Shown in pieces: positions 33,937-42,252 of a stretch of DNA of 64,000 nucleotides. The notes under the pieces are model-generated. The model was not told the origin of the DNA and did not search any database. It worked only from the letters and a program-made list of their open reading frames with translations. The stretch is taken from contig NZ_LKPJ01000006.1 in NCBI RefSeq assembly GCF_001443045.1, positions 85,058 to 149,057 on the forward strand, given 5' to 3'. This DNA comes from Burkholderia ambifaria. Its GTDB lineage: Bacteria > Pseudomonadota > Gammaproteobacteria > Burkholderiales > Burkholderiaceae. Both the position numbers and the translations under genes were made by a program. Within the stretch, counting starts at the first letter, position 1. Each line of letters begins with the position of its first letter.

Positions 33937-34368
33937 CTCAACGATGCTCGTCGCCACTTGTGACTCCTGATGCGGTATAGGCAGCGCTCGGTGACGCCGA
34001 TGCAGAAGTATCGAGACAGCTATGGTCGGCCGCGCTGTATAGGCATATTTTCGCGAATATTCGCCAAAACTTGTTCTGTTGCAGCTAAACATCATGCCAG
34101 GGTGAACGCTAAAAATATAAGAAAAATCTGAAAAAATGGCTATTTTTAGGCCATCAATCAAACGTCATTCCTGATTTTGCCTTCAGCTTTCCCAATTCGC
34201 CCACCTCCATTTCCCCCGCTTGCGTTCAAAAATCAAGCGGTCTAGACTGCATCGCAGTTTCATCGAAGTCCCCGTCTTTCGCGTACCCGTGCCGGGCCTC
34301 CCGGCACGACGCTCCCCAACGGACGCCCGGCGCTTGCCCGCCACGTCGAGACCACAAGGACACACACC
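33937..34368. other. AT-rich intergenic region upstream of the binding-protein gene
   Basis: This stretch is much richer in A/T than its surroundings between 34040 and 34180. It contains a near-perfect 22-bp palindrome (34048-34069), a possible -35/-10 pair TTGCGT-N17-TAGACT and the octamer GTCTAGAC (34240-34247). No gene was found. Confidence 0.5.
34048..34069. promoter_or_regulatory. 22-bp near-perfect palindrome
   Basis: The centre GCGAATATTCGC (34053-34064) is a perfect 12-bp palindrome, flanked by TTTT-C on the left and C-AAAA on the right, so only one base pair breaks the 22-bp symmetry. It is a likely regulator binding site between the divergent antitoxin-like and binding-protein genes. 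Confidence 0.5.
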
Positions 34369-35172
34369 ATGAACCGCACTGCAAAGCTCGTCGTTTCCGC
34401 GCTGGCGTTCGCGCCGCTCGTCTCGTTCGCGCAGGACACGGCGACGATCCGCTGGGGCATCGATCCCACCTATCCGCCGTTCGAGGCGAAGCAGCCCGAC
34501 GGCTCGCTCGCGGGCTTCGACATCGACCTGCGCAATGCGATCTGCGAGCAGCTGCATGCGAAATGCGTGTGGGTCGAGCAGGGCTTCGACGGGATGATTC
34601 CGGCGCTGCGTGCGCGCAAGTTCGACGTGATCATGTCCGCGATGACGGCCACCGACGAGCGGCTCAAGCAGATCGACTTCTCGAACAAGCTGTATGCGTC
34701 GCCGGGCGCGCTCGTCGCGCCGGCCGGCTCGAAGCTGCTGCCGACCGCGGCGTCGCTCGCCGGCAAGCGCATCGGGATCGACCAGGGCACCACGCAGGAG
34801 GCATACGCGAAGGCCGAATGGGCGACCAAGGGCGTGACGATCGTGTCGTACCAGAACCAGGACCAGGTGTATCAGGATCTGGTGAACGGCCGTCTCGACG
34901 CGACGTTCCAGGACAAGACCCAGGCCGGCTATTCGTTCCTGAAGACGCCGCGCGGCAAGGGCTACGCGTTCGCCGGCCCCGACGTGACCGACGTGCGCAT
35001 CACCGGCTACGGCGTCGCGATGGGCGTGCGCAAGGGCGACGCCGACATGAGGAAGCGGCTGAACGACGCGATCGCCGCGATCCGCGCGAACGGCACGTAC
35101 CAGAAGATCGCCGCGAAATACTTCGACTTCGACATCTACGGTGCGAAGCAGCAGTTGACCGCCGCGCCATGA
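34369..35172 (+). CDS. ABC-transporter periplasmic amino-acid binding protein (His/Arg/Lys/ornithine type)
   Basis: A 267-residue family 3 solute-binding protein. It has a signal peptide (MNRTAKLVVSALAFAPLVSFA-Q), the lobe-1 opening IRWGIDPTYPPFEAKQPDGSLAGFDIDL, GMIPALRARKFDVIMSAMTAT, the hinge GKRIGIDQGTTQEAYAK and LVNGRLDATFQDK. These are typical of HisJ/ArgT-like basic amino-acid binders. No permease or ATPase gene is adjacent, so it must share transporter parts encoded elsewhere. It precedes a dioxygenase and a HutC-type regulator, which may place it in an amino-acid or opine-like catabolic group. Confidence 0.88.
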   Translation: MNRTAKLVVSALAFAPLVSFAQDTATIRWGIDPTYPPFEAKQPDGSLAGFDIDLRNAICEQLHAKCVWVEQGFDGMIPALRARKFDVIMSAMTATDERLKQIDFSNKLYASPGALVAPAGSKLLPTAASLAGKRIGIDQGTTQEAYAKAEWATKGVTIVSYQNQDQVYQDLVNGRLDATFQDKTQAGYSFLKTPRGKGYAFAGPDVTDVRITGYGVAMGVRKGDADMRKRLNDAIAAIRANGTYQKIAAKYFDFDIYGAKQQLTAAP

Positions 35173-35220
35173 CCCGATGACCTCCATGATCCCGTGATTC
35201 ACTCAATCGACAGGCAAGCC

Positions 35221-36069
35221 ATGACGAGTATCCAGGACCGCGTCGCGAAAGCCGTGACGCCCGAACTGATTGCCGCCTTCCGCGACGAAGGCGCGGTATG
35301 CATCAAGGGCATCTTCTCGCCCGACGAAGTGGCCGCGCTGCGTGCCGGCATCGACGCGAACCTCGCGCAGCCGAGCGAGCGCGCGAAAGTCGCGAGCCGG
35401 CCCGACGATCCGGGCTGGTTCTTCGAGGACTTCTGCAACTGGCGGCACAACGACGCATACCGCGACTTCATCGTGCGTTCGCCCGCGCCATCGGTGGCCG
35501 CGGCGCTGATGGGCACGCGGACGGTGCGGCTGCATCACGACCACCTGCTCGTGAAGGAGCCCGGCACGCGGCAGCGCACGCCGTGGCACCAGGACCAGCC
35601 GTACTACAACATCGAAGGCGACGACAACGTCAGCATGTGGATTCCGGTCGATCCGGTGCCGCTCGAATCGACGCTGGAATTCGTCGCGGGTTCGCACCAG
35701 GGGCCGTGGCTGATGCCCCGCACGTTCATGGACAAGGAGGCGAAGTGGTTTCCGGAAGGCAGCCTCGCCGACCTGCCCGACATCGAGGCCGACCGTAGCG
35801 CATTCCCGATTCGCCACTGGGCGCTCGAGCCGGGCGACATGGTGTGCTTCCGGATGCTGACGCTGCATGCGTCGGGCGGGACGCAGAACCGCCGGCGCGC
35901 GTTCTCGATCCGCTTCGTCGGCGACGATATTCGCCACGCGCCGCGCCGCTGGAAGACGTCGCCGGATTTCCCGGGGCTGGCCGACGAACTGCCGGACGGC
36001 GCGCCGCTCGAGCATGCGCTGTTTCCGGTCGTGTGGTCGCGCGATGCGGGGCAGGTCGGGGCGATCTGA
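35221..36069 (+). CDS. Phytanoyl-CoA dioxygenase (PhyH)-family Fe(II)/2-oxoglutarate oxygenase
   Basis: A 282-residue double-stranded beta-helix oxygenase. The iron ligands are the HxD in TPWHQDQPYYN (His123, Asp125) and the distal His in MLTLHASGG. The 2-oxoglutarate arginine is in RRRAFSIRFVGDD. Bacterial PhyH proteins hydroxylate small molecules such as amino acids, ectoine or phosphonates. The ATG at 35221 was preferred over an upstream GTG at 35194 for lack of a ribosome site there. It follows the binding-protein gene by 48 bases, so both may be co-transcribed and act on one compound. Confidence 0.85.
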   Translation: MTSIQDRVAKAVTPELIAAFRDEGAVCIKGIFSPDEVAALRAGIDANLAQPSERAKVASRPDDPGWFFEDFCNWRHNDAYRDFIVRSPAPSVAAALMGTRTVRLHHDHLLVKEPGTRQRTPWHQDQPYYNIEGDDNVSMWIPVDPVPLESTLEFVAGSHQGPWLMPRTFMDKEAKWFPEGSLADLPDIEADRSAFPIRHWALEPGDMVCFRMLTLHASGGTQNRRRAFSIRFVGDDIRHAPRRWKTSPDFPGLADELPDGAPLEHALFPVVWSRDAGQVGAI

Positions 36070-36169
36070 GCGGCGCAGAACGACGACATCAAGCAGGAGC
36101 ACGCGCGCGGCGGCCGTTTCGCGATGAAGCGGCCGCCGCGCGTGGTCGTTTTCAGGTGCTGAAGCAGGT

Positions 36170-36907
36170 TCAGGTCTGGTGACGTCCGGCGCCCGGCTTG
36201 AAGCGCGAGCCGAGCCGGTAGCGGTTGCCCGGATGCAGGAAGTGCACGAACGTGACGGGCAGCCCGTTCGTCCAGGTGCGGCGCGTGAGCGTGAGGCACG
36301 GCTCGTCGGCGCGCATGTCGAGGAGCCGCGCCTGTTCGCCGGTCGGCAGCGACGCATCGACGACGTGCTCGATCTCCAGTTCGTAGTGCGACACGTTGTT
36401 GAACAGGTACTCGGACGGCGGCTCGACCTGGAAATCCTGGTCGATGAATTCAGGCGCGGCGGCCGGGTTCACGTAGCGATCCTCGAGCTGGATCGGGCGG
36501 CCGTTTTCCTCATGCACGCACACCACGTGAAAGACCGGCGTGTTGACCGCCAGCCCGAACGCGGCCGCGACGTCGAACGAGGCCGGCTCGCGCGACTGGC
36601 TGAGCACGCGGCAGCGATATTCGTGCCCGCGCGCGCGGATCTCGTCGCGGATGTGCGCGATCATCAGCAGGTTCGACTGCGGCTTCATTTCGGCGACGAA
36701 GGTGCCGACGCCCGCGATGCGCTTCAGCACGCCTTCCTCGGTCAGCTCGCGCAGCGCGCGGTTGACCGTCATGCGCGCGACGCCGAATTGCGCGGCGAGA
36801 TCGAGTTCGGACGGAATGCGGTCCCCCGGGCGCCAGTCGCCCGCATCGACGTTCTGGCGAACGAGCGTCTTGATTTGCTGGAACGGTGCGGTGGTCTTCG
36901 TGACCAT
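36170..36907 (-). CDS. GntR-family regulator, HutC/UTRA subfamily
   Basis: A 245-residue protein. The GntR winged helix reads FQQIKTLVRQNVDAGDWRPGDRIPSELDLAAQFGVARMTVNRALRELTEEGVLKRIAGVGTFV. The UTRA ligand domain contains RPIQLEDRYVNPAAAPEFIDQDF and YLFNNVSHYELEIEHVVDA, sequences close to the histidine-utilisation repressor HutC. Hut enzymes are not adjacent, so it may instead respond to a related ligand such as urocanate and control the neighbouring SDR, oxygenase and binding-protein genes. AGGA precedes the ATG at 36907. It lies 47 bases downstream of the SDR gene on the same strand. Confidence 0.87.
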   Translation of the reverse strand: MVTKTTAPFQQIKTLVRQNVDAGDWRPGDRIPSELDLAAQFGVARMTVNRALRELTEEGVLKRIAGVGTFVAEMKPQSNLLMIAHIRDEIRARGHEYRCRVLSQSREPASFDVAAAFGLAVNTPVFHVVCVHEENGRPIQLEDRYVNPAAAPEFIDQDFQVEPPSEYLFNNVSHYELEIEHVVDASLPTGEQARLLDMRADEPCLTLTRRTWTNGLPVTFVHFLHPGNRYRLGSRFKPGAGRHQT

Positions 36908-36954
36908 CGGGGAATCCTTTGGGGGGAAAGGCAACCGCGAAATTCTATCCCGGA

Positions 36955-37719
36955 TCAGGTCGTGAGCAGTTCGCGAACGTCGGCCGTCGGCGCCGAACCG
37001 AACGCATCGCTCAGCGCGTAGCCGATGAGCTGCCGCGCGGCGGCCTCGGGCGTCGACAGCGCGCCGCTTGCCTTCAATTGGTCGAATTTCTCGCGCATCG
37101 GGAAATTCTCTTCGCTGGTCGAGCGGATCGTCGCCTGCATGCCGGTATCGACGACGCCCGGCGCGACGCTGCAGATCCGCAGTGCGCGATTCGCGTCGAG
37201 CGCGACGGCGCGTGCGTGATGATCGAGCGCGGCCTTGGTCGCGCAATAGACGCTCCAGCCCGCGTAGGCGTTGCGCGCCGCGCCGCTCGACACATGCAGG
37301 ATCCGGCATTCGGTCGGGGCCGATACCGCCTGCACGAGCGCGGCCGACAACATCAGCGGCGCCGCGACATTCACGCCGACCGCGCGCGCGACGAGCGTCG
37401 GGTCCTGCGCGTCGAGCGGTCCGATCGGATCGACGATGCCCGCGTTGTTGAAGAGCAGCACGATCGACGCGCCGTCGACGAAGCGGCGCAGCGTGTCGCC
37501 GGCGAGCCAGGTCGCGACGGCCGACGTGTCCGACAGGTCGAGTTCGATGTCGGCGAAGCGCTCGCCAGCCTGCGCGGCGAGCGACGGATGACGGCTGCGC
37601 GACACGCCGAGCACGGCGATGCCTTCCTGCAGCAGTTGTTCGGCGAGCGACGCGCCGAGGCCGCGTGTGTGTCCGGTGACGATGGCGCGCACGTTCGGCG
37701 CTGAAGAGGATGCAGTCAT
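36955..37719 (-). CDS. Short-chain dehydrogenase/reductase
   Basis: A 254-residue classical-type SDR. The NAD(P) motif is TGHTRGLGASLAEQL, followed by NNAG (LLFNNAGIVDP), the active-site serine HVSSGAARNAY and the YCATK tetrad. The basic residue after the glycine motif (SRSRHP) suggests NADP. It resembles sepiapterin-reductase-like SDRs. It is transcribed with the HutC-type regulator behind it. The substrate is unknown. The ATG at 37719 gives the family N-terminus but shows no strong Shine-Dalgarno. Confidence 0.85.
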   Translation of the reverse strand: MTASSSAPNVRAIVTGHTRGLGASLAEQLLQEGIAVLGVSRSRHPSLAAQAGERFADIELDLSDTSAVATWLAGDTLRRFVDGASIVLLFNNAGIVDPIGPLDAQDPTLVARAVGVNVAAPLMLSAALVQAVSAPTECRILHVSSGAARNAYAGWSVYCATKAALDHHARAVALDANRALRICSVAPGVVDTGMQATIRSTSEENFPMREKFDQLKASGALSTPEAAARQLIGYALSDAFGSAPTADVRELLTT

Positions 37720-38149
37720 GGCGGTGAACGGGTGAACGGATGAACCGTGTTGACGAGTGGCGTGGCGCGCATGCGCGGCGACACGGCGTGCGGGACGGGC
37801 GATGCGCGGGGTTGGCGTTGCGTGCGAAGGCGGCCGCGTGCGGCGGCGCGTCTCCGGGTGAACGCGTATCGTAGCGCTGGCCTGAGCGACGCGCAAACGC
37901 GCAAACGCTCGGCGACGCCGCGCGCGGGCGCTGACTCGGCGCGAGAATACGCGACGCCGCCCGCACGCATCGTCGCGCGGTGCCGCCCGCCCGATACGTT
38001 CGGACGAATGCCGGCTGCGGCAAGTTCGCGCGCCGTCGTGCGAGTGGCGCCGGGCCCCACGTCGCGAGCTATCATATGGCTCGCCCTTTCGCGACGCCGG
38101 ACGGGCCGCGACCGTTTCCCTTCACCTGCTGCACGCTGCGACACGATCC
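37720..38149. other. Intergenic region between SDR and yceH
   Basis: A 430-base gap between divergent genes. It is GC-rich with no recognisable gene; the frames open across it have no family similarity. A promoter for yceH probably lies near the AT-richer 38068-38080. Confidence 0.4.
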
Positions 38150-38860
38150 ATGAACACCACGCCGGACATGCCCACGCCACGCGCTCTGCGCGAACTCACG
38201 CCCCTCGAGGCCCGCATTATCGGGGTGCTCGTCGAGAAGCAGCACACGGTGCCGGACACCTATCCGCTGTCGCTGAATGCGCTGACCGCGGGCTGCAACC
38301 AGAAAACCGCGCGCTTGCCGGTGATGAACGTCAGCGAGGACGAAGTCACGACCGCGCTCGACGGGCTCAAGCACCTGAGCCTCGTGATGGAGGGCAGCAG
38401 CAGCCGCGTGCCGCGTTTCGAGCACAACATGAACCGCGTGCTCGGCATCCCGAGCCAGGCGATCGCGCTGCTGACGATCCTGCTGCTGCGCGGCCCGCAG
38501 ACGGCCGCCGAACTGCGCCTGAACAGCGCGCGCCTGCACGGCTTCGCGGATATCTCGTCGGTCGAGGCGTTCCTCGACGAACTCGCGGCGCGTGCGCAGC
38601 CGCTCGTCGTCCGGCTGCCGCGTGCGCCCGGTGCGCGCGAGAACCGCTGGATGCACCTGATGTGCGGCGAGGTGAACATTGCCGATTTCGCCGGTTCCGA
38701 TGCGGTTGGCGGCGCGGATTCCGTTCCGCCGTCGGAGTTCGAGGCGTTGAAGGCCGAGCAGAAGCGGCTTGCTGATGAAGTAGCGCGGCTGAACGCACTC
38801 GTTCAGCGGATGGCGACCGAACTCGGAATCGACGTCGACGCACCGGGCGACGCGGGCTGA
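38150..38860 (+). CDS. yceH: YceH family protein (UPF0502/DUF480)
   Basis: A 236-residue protein with the DUF480 signature. It shows RELTPLEARIIGVLVEKQHTVPDTYPLSLNALTAGCNQKTARLPVMN, then LDGLKHLSLVM, RVPRFEHNMNRVLGI and TILLLRGPQTAAELRLNSARLHGF. The fold is two winged-helix domains, suggesting nucleic-acid binding, but the function is not established. A C-terminal coiled-coil (FEALKAEQKRLADEVARLNALVQRM) is present. The length is usual for the family. It is monocistronic. Confidence 0.92.
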   Translation: MNTTPDMPTPRALRELTPLEARIIGVLVEKQHTVPDTYPLSLNALTAGCNQKTARLPVMNVSEDEVTTALDGLKHLSLVMEGSSSRVPRFEHNMNRVLGIPSQAIALLTILLLRGPQTAAELRLNSARLHGFADISSVEAFLDELAARAQPLVVRLPRAPGARENRWMHLMCGEVNIADFAGSDAVGGADSVPPSEFEALKAEQKRLADEVARLNALVQRMATELGIDVDAPGDAG

Positions 38861-38934
38861 CGGGGCGCCTGAACCAACTCGATACCGGCGCGCCTGCGGG
38901 TGCGCCGGATGATGAACCTGCCTCGCTCTGCGGC

Positions 38935-39006
38935 CCGCACCCGCACCCGCACCCGCACCCGCACCCGCACCCGCACCCGCACCCGCACCCGCACCCGCAC
39001 CCGCAC
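38935..39006. repeat. Hexanucleotide microsatellite (CCGCAC)12
   Basis: Twelve exact CCGCAC units lie between the convergent yceH gene and the next minus-strand gene; the last base is the first base of that gene's stop codon on the plus strand. Copy number is likely to vary between strains. Confidence 0.98.
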
Positions 39007-39428
39007 TACCAGCGGCACCCTGTCTTCCCGGACGCATCGACGTCCTGCGCCCACGCGAAATCGGTCTTCTTGCCGGTACGCGCATGGGTGTACGTCATCG
39101 AATAGACGATCGCACCCTGGCTCATCATTTCGTACTCACCGTTGATCTTGCCGTCGACCATTTCCCACCAGGTTGTCGTGAACTGGTACGGGCGGCCTTC
39201 CGCGAGTTCTTCCTGATCCACGTGCTTGAGCAGCAGCGGGATCGCCGACTTCGATTTCGCGTACCGGACGACACCGCCTTGCCATTTGGCGACGTCGTCG
39301 TAATACGTGCGCAGCTCGAAGCGCACGGGTTTGTCGCCGGTCGTCCTGAAGCACAGCACTTCCGTGCTGACTTCGGCCGACGCGGGCAATGCGATGCATA
39401 GCAGCAACGCGGCGAGTGCTTTTTTCAT
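39006..39428 (-). CDS. Secreted hypothetical protein
   Basis: A 140-residue protein with a signal peptide (MKKALAALLLCIALPASA-EV). The mature part holds one cysteine pair (VLCFRTTG near the start and KTGCRW at the end) that could form a disulfide. No known domain is recognised. Short aromatic-rich beta-like stretches (VRFELRTYYDDVAKWQGGVVRY, QFTTTWWEMVDGKINGEYEM) suggest a small periplasmic beta fold. Its stop codon abuts the CCGCAC repeat, so repeat variation could extend or alter its C-terminus only if the stop were lost. Confidence 0.75.
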   Translation of the reverse strand: MKKALAALLLCIALPASAEVSTEVLCFRTTGDKPVRFELRTYYDDVAKWQGGVVRYAKSKSAIPLLLKHVDQEELAEGRPYQFTTTWWEMVDGKINGEYEMMSQGAIVYSMTYTHARTGKKTDFAWAQDVDASGKTGCRW

Positions 39429-39456
39429 ATCGACATGTGCGTGGTGAAGAGGCGAT

Positions 39457-40011
39457 TCAACCGACGCTGATGCGCGTGGCGCCCGCGTCGACGAGCCGGA
39501 ACAGGAGGTCCTCGACGGCCGCGCCCGGCGCCGAACCGAGATCCGCGTTCACGCGCCATCCTTGCTCCGTGCGTGCCGGCTCCGACAGATAGTGAACGAT
39601 GCCGTGCAGGCCGTCTTCGGCCGGCACGCCTTCGTCGTCGGCGTCGAACCACGCGAAGAACCATGTCTTGAACACGTCGGTGGCCGCGGCTTCGGCGAGA
39701 CCGTCGGCTTCGATCGTGGCCCAGTCCCACACGAACGGCCGGATCGATACGGTCGCCGTTTCGAGTTCGAACGCGAATGGCTCGAAATCGAGTTGCGCGG
39801 TCGAGTCGACCATCGCCGGCTGGCCGGCCGATTCGCCTTCGGTGCGAACGATGTCGGCGCGGCACGGCAGCGCGAGCGGGCCTTCGGTGGCGAGCGTGCC
39901 GTCGGCTTTCCGGAAGGCCGGTTCGACGACGGCCGCCGGTTGCGTTGCCGCTTGCGCGAGCAGGTCGGCGTAGGGCTGGCGGATGGCGCCGAGCAGTTCG
40001 GATACGGTCAT
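39457..40011 (-). CDS. Hypothetical protein, about 184 residues
   Basis: The protein begins MTVSELLGAIRQPYADLLAQ. It contains a beta-rich central part (AQLDFEPFAFELETATVSIRPFVWDWATIEADG) and ends with VEDLLFRLVDAGATRISVG. It has no signal peptide or membrane segment. I do not recognise the family. The frame is open upstream to 40446, and an alternative start at 40092 (MRPSFDAGG) would add 27 residues; neither has a good ribosome site, so the start is uncertain. It is 28 bases upstream of the secreted-protein gene on the same strand. Confidence 0.65.
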   Translation of the reverse strand: MTVSELLGAIRQPYADLLAQAATQPAAVVEPAFRKADGTLATEGPLALPCRADIVRTEGESAGQPAMVDSTAQLDFEPFAFELETATVSIRPFVWDWATIEADGLAEAAATDVFKTWFFAWFDADDEGVPAEDGLHGIVHYLSEPARTEQGWRVNADLGSAPGAAVEDLLFRLVDAGATRISVG

Positions 40012-40249
40012 CTTGGCGGTCGGGTCGAGTTGCGAGCGGTCAATCACGGACGGATGGTGCGTCGTGCCGCCTGCGTCGAACGACGGGCGCATCGGCAGCG
40101 GACAGCCACGATCGTACGGCACTTCGGTGACACGCGACCACTCGGCCGAATGGCCGGCAGCCTCGGACCGCGCCGCGCGTCGCTGCCGCCCCGCGCGAGT
40201 GCCATAATCGAGCCTGCCCATCATTCCAGACGTCCCCCGGAGAATCTCC

Positions 40250-41380
40250 ATGCAAAACCTCGACAATCCTTCCCACGATCGCGAGGTAGGCAGCGCCGAC
40301 GCGACCCAGGACACCACGCGCATCGACGACGTCCGCATCGGCGCCGTGCGCCCGCTGATTTCCCCCGCGCTGCTGCAGGACGAGTTGCCGGTGCCGGCCG
40401 CCACACAGACGCTCGTCGAGGACACGCGCCGCGCGATCGGCGACATCCTGCACGGCCGCGACGACCGGCTGCTGCTCGTCGTCGGCCCGTGCTCGATTCA
40501 CGACCACGACCAGGCGCTCGACTACGCACGCCGCCTGAAGGCCGCCGCCGATGCGCTGAAGGACGACCTGCTGATCACCATGCGCGTGTACTTCGAGAAG
40601 CCGCGCACGACGGTTGGCTGGAAGGGATACATCAACGATCCGCGCCTGGACGGCAGCTTCCGCATCAACGAAGGGCTGCGCGCCGCGCGGCAACTGCTGC
40701 TCGACATCAACGCGCTCGGCCTGCCGGCGTCGACCGAATTCCTCGACTTGCTGAGCCCGCAATACATCGCCGACCTGATCGCGTGGGGCGCGATCGGCGC
40801 GCGCACGACCGAGAGCCAGAGCCATCGTCAGCTCGCGTCGGGGCTCAGCTGCCCGATCGGCTTCAAGAACGGCACCGACGGCGGTGTGCAGGTCGCGTCG
40901 GACGCGATCGTCGCCGCGCGCGCGAGCCATGCGTTCATGGGGATGACGAAGATGGGGATGGCCGCGATCTTCGAGACGCGCGGCAACGACGACGCGCACG
41001 TGATCCTGCGCGGCGGCAAGAACGGGCCGAACTACGACGCCGAGCACGTCGAAGCGAGCTGCGCGGTGCTGCGCAAGAGCGGATTGCGCGAGCAGGTGAT
41101 GGTCGATTGCTCGCATGCGAATTCGAACAAGTCGCACGAGCGGCAGATCGATGTCGCGCAGGATCTCGCGCGGCAGCTGTCGCAGGGCGAGCACCGGATC
41201 ATCGGCGTGATGGTGGAGAGCCATCTCGAGGCCGGGCGTCAGGATCTGAAGCCGGGCGTGCCGTTGAAGTATGGCGTGTCGATCACCGATGCGTGCCTGA
41301 GCTGGTCGCAGACCGAGCCGGTGCTCGATGTGCTGGCCGACGCGGTGCGGCATCGCCGCGTGTATTCGCGCAACGCGTGA
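40250..41380 (+). CDS. aroG: 3-deoxy-7-phosphoheptulonate (DAHP) synthase, class I
   Basis: A 376-residue enzyme of the shikimate pathway that condenses phosphoenolpyruvate and erythrose 4-phosphate. It carries the class I-alpha motifs LLLVVGPCSIHDHDQALDYARRL, MRVYFEKPRTTVGWKGYINDP, GARTTESQSHRQLASGLSCPIGFKNGTDG, HVILRGGKNGPNYD and VDCSHANSNKSH, with the metal Cys, His, Glu and Asp of the barrel. An N-terminal extension of about 20 residues (NPSHDREVGSADATQD) is longer than in E. coli AroG. Which aromatic amino acid inhibits it cannot be read securely. It is monocistronic. Confidence 0.95.
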   Translation: MQNLDNPSHDREVGSADATQDTTRIDDVRIGAVRPLISPALLQDELPVPAATQTLVEDTRRAIGDILHGRDDRLLLVVGPCSIHDHDQALDYARRLKAAADALKDDLLITMRVYFEKPRTTVGWKGYINDPRLDGSFRINEGLRAARQLLLDINALGLPASTEFLDLLSPQYIADLIAWGAIGARTTESQSHRQLASGLSCPIGFKNGTDGGVQVASDAIVAARASHAFMGMTKMGMAAIFETRGNDDAHVILRGGKNGPNYDAEHVEASCAVLRKSGLREQVMVDCSHANSNKSHERQIDVAQDLARQLSQGEHRIIGVMVESHLEAGRQDLKPGVPLKYGVSITDACLSWSQTEPVLDVLADAVRHRRVYSRNA

Positions 41381-41768
41381 CGCAGTGTGACTGCGTGGCG
41401 CTCGCCGCGTAGTCCGAGGCACCGGTGAAGGCCGGTTGCCTGTCTGCCCCCATGTTCTGCTGAACGACATGCCGCGGCGCTTGTTTTTCCGCGCCGCGCG
41501 CACCGCCTTTCCGCACGATCGTTGATCTCCATCCAGTCCGCCCGCCGGCCGCCTTGCACGCTGAGCGCACGATCCCGCGATTGTCGCTACCATGAAAGCC
41601 GTGTTGCACGCTGCGGCCCGGCCACGCCGGCCCGTCATGCACACGCGCAGTGGCGGCGCGGCCGTCTGCCATGCGACCGACGAAGCGCGGGGTGCTCACC
41701 GATCAGCCGTTGCGCCCGCGTCGCTTCGCTCCCGGAATCAACAACAACCGAACCGGAGTGCAAGACAC
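41381..41768. other. Intergenic region after aroG
   Basis: A 388-base gap. No gene with coding character was found; a GC-rich imperfect palindrome (GCCGCGGCGC/GCGCCGCGCG) lies near 41470-41502 and could act in termination. Confidence 0.35.
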
Positions 41769-42197
41769 ATGAAGTTCTACAAGACCCTCATCGCAGCAAC
41801 CGTCCTCGCATCGAGCGTCAGCGCGCACGCGCAGATCGCCGGCACACAGCCGCTCAGCGTGACCGTCGAGCAGTCGCAGGCGCTGCTCGAAGGCTGGAGC
41901 GTGAAGAAGAGCGTGCTCGGCAAGGCCGTGTACAACGACGCGAACCAGAAGGTCGGCACGGTGCGCGACCTGATCGTCGCACCGGACGGCTCGGTGTCGG
42001 CGGCGATCGTGTCGGCCGGCGGTTTCCTCGGCGTGGCCGCGCATGACGTCGCGGTGCCGATCGCGTCGCTCGACGCGCGCAACGGCAACATCTACCTGCC
42101 GGGCGCGACGAAGGATGCGCTGAAGGCGACGCCGGCATTCCAGTACGCGAAGGTGCCGTCGCCGCCGAAGCCGAAGAAGGTCGACGACAAGCACTGA
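41769..42197 (+). CDS. Secreted PRC-barrel domain protein
   Basis: A 142-residue protein with a cleavable signal peptide (MKFYKTLIAATVLASSVSAHAQ). A PRC-barrel-like domain follows: WSVKKSVLGKAVYNDANQKVGTVRDLIVAPDGSVSAAIVSAGGFLGVAAHDVAVPIASL. It ends in a lysine/proline-rich tail (PPKPKKVDDKH). PRC-barrels are small beta barrels that mediate assembly; exported versions in Burkholderia are often stress-induced envelope proteins. GGAG precedes the ATG. It has no operon partner. Confidence 0.85.
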   Translation: MKFYKTLIAATVLASSVSAHAQIAGTQPLSVTVEQSQALLEGWSVKKSVLGKAVYNDANQKVGTVRDLIVAPDGSVSAAIVSAGGFLGVAAHDVAVPIASLDARNGNIYLPGATKDALKATPAFQYAKVPSPPKPKKVDDKH

Positions 42198-42252
42198 TCG
42201 GCATCGTTCGTGCGGCGCCCGTCGCGCGATGCGCCGGGCACCGCGTTTGCAA

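Noticed and set aside
38935..39006. Regular hexamer that might suggest a CRISPR or coding repeat
   Set aside because: Pure CCGCAC microsatellite without spacers; frames across it encode only Arg-Thr or Val-Arg dipeptides.
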